Made by a program: the position numbers and the translations under genes. 24,102 nucleotides of DNA from Coriobacteriales bacterium (lineage in GTDB: Bacteria; Actinomycetota; Coriobacteriia; Coriobacteriales; JAEZZM01), in the NCBI GenBank assembly GCA_029983705.1, contig JASBYZ010000012.1, positions 1-24,102 on the forward strand, read 5' to 3'. The notes under the pieces are model-generated. The model was not told the DNA's origin and searched no databases. It was given only the letters and a program-made list of their open reading frames with translations. This document shows positions 22,697-24,102 of this stretch, one piece after another (within the stretch, counting starts at the first letter, position 1; the number at the start of each line of letters is the position of its first letter).

Positions 22697-23842
22697 TTAG
22701 AAGTTGCCGCGCTTTAAAAAGTCTGGAACCTCAAATTCTTTATCGTCAAATCTCTCAAAACCTGCTGGAGGTTGGCTGTTGCGCTCACGACGTCCATTTC
22801 TTGGTGTTGAAGGGGTGCTTGGAGTGCCAAAAGCGTTGGCAGGATCAAGCTTATTATCATAATCAAGACGTGATTGTGAGTTTGAGTTATTGCTAAAGCC
22901 AGTTGCAATAACAGTTACACGAACCTGGTCTCCCAAAGAGTCATCAATTACAGAACCAAAGATGATGTTTGCATCTGGGTCTACTGCATCTGATACAACA
23001 TTAGCTGCCTCAGTTACCTCATACAGACCAAGGTCTGATCCACCAGAGATTGAGAGGAGCACTCTATCTGCTCCGTCAACTGAAGACTCAAGTAATCGTG
23101 AAGAAATTGCCTCAGTTGCAGCATCCACTGCGCGGTTTTCACCTGAAGCAACACCAATACCCATCATTGCAGAGCCGGCATCTTTCATGATTGCTCTTAC
23201 GTCTGCAAAGTCTAGGTTGATTAAACCTGGGGTGGTAATTAAGTCAGTGATACCTTGGGTACCTTGACGAAGTACATCGTCTGCAATTTTGAAGGCTTCA
23301 AGCATTGAAGTTTTCTTCTCAGCAATATCAAGCAGTCTGTCATTTGGAATCACAATTAAGGTGTCTACGTTTTCTGCAAGTCTTGCAACACCATCTTGTG
23401 CTGAGCGCATTCTCTGTCTACCCTCAAAGGTAAATGGCTTAGTTACCACACCAACAGTAAGTGCGCCAATCTCATTACGTGCAACGTCTGCAACAACTGG
23501 AGCAGCACCTGTACCGGTACCACCGCCCTCTCCTGCAGTAACAAATACCATGTCTGCTCCTGCAAGAGCTTGTTTGATCTCGTTGCGAGACTCTTCTGCA
23601 GCTTGAGCTCCAACCTCAGGGTTAGCTCCAGCTCCAAGGCCCTTGGTGAGATCAGTTCCAATGTGAACTTTAACATCAGCATCTGAAGTTAAGAGTGCTT
23701 GAGCATCAGTATTAACTGAAATAAACTCAACACCGCGTACACCAGCTTCAATCATGCGGTTAACAGCGTTGTTACCGCCACCACCTACACCTACGACCTT
23801 AATGACAGCGAGGTAGTTAGTGCTGTCGTTTTCCTCGTACAT
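22697..23842 (-). CDS. ftsZ: Cell division GTPase FtsZ
   Basis: A 381-residue tubulin-like GTPase that forms the Z ring. The nucleotide-binding marks are GVGGGGNNAVNRM at 18-30, NTDAQAL, and the tubulin signature GGGTGTG at 106-112. The T7 loop appears as LITTPGLINLDFADVRAIM. After the globular domain comes a short Ser/Pro/Asn linker, then the C-terminal interaction peptide EFEVPDFLKR, which docks SepF and other partners. The ribosome site GGGAGG (23848-23853) lies five bases before the ATG and is the strongest in the cluster. It is the first gene of the operon in the window, 23 bases ahead of ylmD, with its own upstream promoter candidate. Confidence 0.98.
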   Translation of the reverse strand: MYEENDSTNYLAVIKVVGVGGGGNNAVNRMIEAGVRGVEFISVNTDAQALLTSDADVKVHIGTDLTKGLGAGANPEVGAQAAEESRNEIKQALAGADMVFVTAGEGGGTGTGAAPVVADVARNEIGALTVGVVTKPFTFEGRQRMRSAQDGVARLAENVDTLIVIPNDRLLDIAEKKTSMLEAFKIADDVLRQGTQGITDLITTPGLINLDFADVRAIMKDAGSAMMGIGVASGENRAVDAATEAISSRLLESSVDGADRVLLSISGGSDLGLYEVTEAANVVSDAVDPDANIIFGSVIDDSLGDQVRVTVIATGFSNNSNSQSRLDYDNKLDPANAFGTPSTPSTPRNGRRERNSQPPAGFERFDDKEFEVPDFLKRGNF

Positions 23843-23936
23843 TTATACCTCCCGTTATCAGGAATTGCCTCGCTTATGTTTATTATCTCTAAAAAGGTTA
23901 AAGCTCAACCTGAAGTGCAGGGATGAACTGTAACAG

Positions 23937-23964
23937 AGTATAATTGCATGAATGTAAAGCTCAA
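23937..23964 (-). promoter_or_regulatory. Probable ftsZ promoter
   Basis: On the minus strand, TTGAGC (23959-23964) and TATACT (23937-23942) are 16 bases apart, giving an untranslated leader of about 90 bases before ftsZ. An overlapping TTGACT would give a spacing of 21 and is less likely. Confidence 0.5.
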
Positions 23965-24102
23965 GTCAAGTTTAAACGTAAATTTTTTTAGAAAAATTCG
24001 TACAATTCATCAATTGGCCAGATAAGTGGCGGCAATACAGGATTTAAATGGAAGCACCGTGAGCGAATTATAAAGCTTAAAGTTAAACTTAAGAGTTTTT
24101 GA
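23965..24102. other. Window-edge AT-rich stretch without a supported gene
   Basis: Only short open frames are present. One on the minus strand, entering from the right edge and ending at TAA 23988-23990, could in principle be the C terminus of an upstream division gene, but its roughly 37 residues resemble no family I know. No terminator hairpin is visible. Confidence 0.3.

Noticed and set aside
23947..24027. Small plus-strand frame of 26 codons near the right edge, and another ending at the last base
   Set aside because: No ribosome site, no recognisable sequence, and they overlap the ftsZ promoter region; length is within chance.

Overview
The window looks like a chromosomal segment of a low-to-mid GC actinobacterium, most likely class Coriobacteriia, Atopobium/Lancefieldella-like. 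This is inference. It rests on the cell-division order ftsZ, ylmD, ylmE, sepF, proC, yggT, divIVA, on the tRNA and RNase P RNA sequences, and on many anaerobe-type enzymes. I see no insertion sequence, prophage, CRISPR array or integrase. Of 21 protein genes, 14 end in TAA, 6 in TAG and 1 carries an internal TGA; none ends in TGA.

Region 1 (1-5300). A truncated SAM-I riboswitch faces left off the window edge. It is followed by gltX (glutamyl-tRNA synthetase), a UPF0104-type membrane protein, a single-chain iron-sulfur L-serine dehydratase with an ACT domain, and a CPBP-family membrane protein.

Region 2 (5385-9241). This may be a thiol or peptide-ligase locus. An 889-residue protein joins a plant-type glutamate-cysteine ligase (GCS2) to a glutathionylspermidine-synthase-like ATP-grasp domain. 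It converges on a thioredoxin-reductase-like flavoprotein that lacks the redox CxxC. tRNA-Gln(CTG) and tRNA-Glu(CTC) lie upstream of the flavoprotein on the same strand.

Region 3 (9439-15755). A divergent MoaE-like gene is followed by a compact five-gene minus-strand operon: NCS1-type permease, DUF917, hydantoinase-A-like ATPase, nitrilase-family hydrolase and DUF1177. It looks like an uptake and breakdown pathway for a cyclic amide, ureide or similar nitrogen compound. The substrate is unknown and no hydantoinase-B gene is present.

Region 4 (15913-18502). A LexA-type SOS box overlaps the promoter of a two-gene operon. It encodes a radical-SAM 'DNA modification/repair' protein with a helix-hairpin-helix and a DUF4130 partner. 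This is a good candidate for a damage-inducible nucleic-acid repair or modification system of unknown chemistry. The RNase P RNA gene and a strong bidirectional terminator follow.

Region 5 (18532-24102). The division cluster reads leftward from ftsZ to divIVA. Its ylmD/pgeF gene is split by one in-frame TGA, although the downstream half is still fully coding and conserved.
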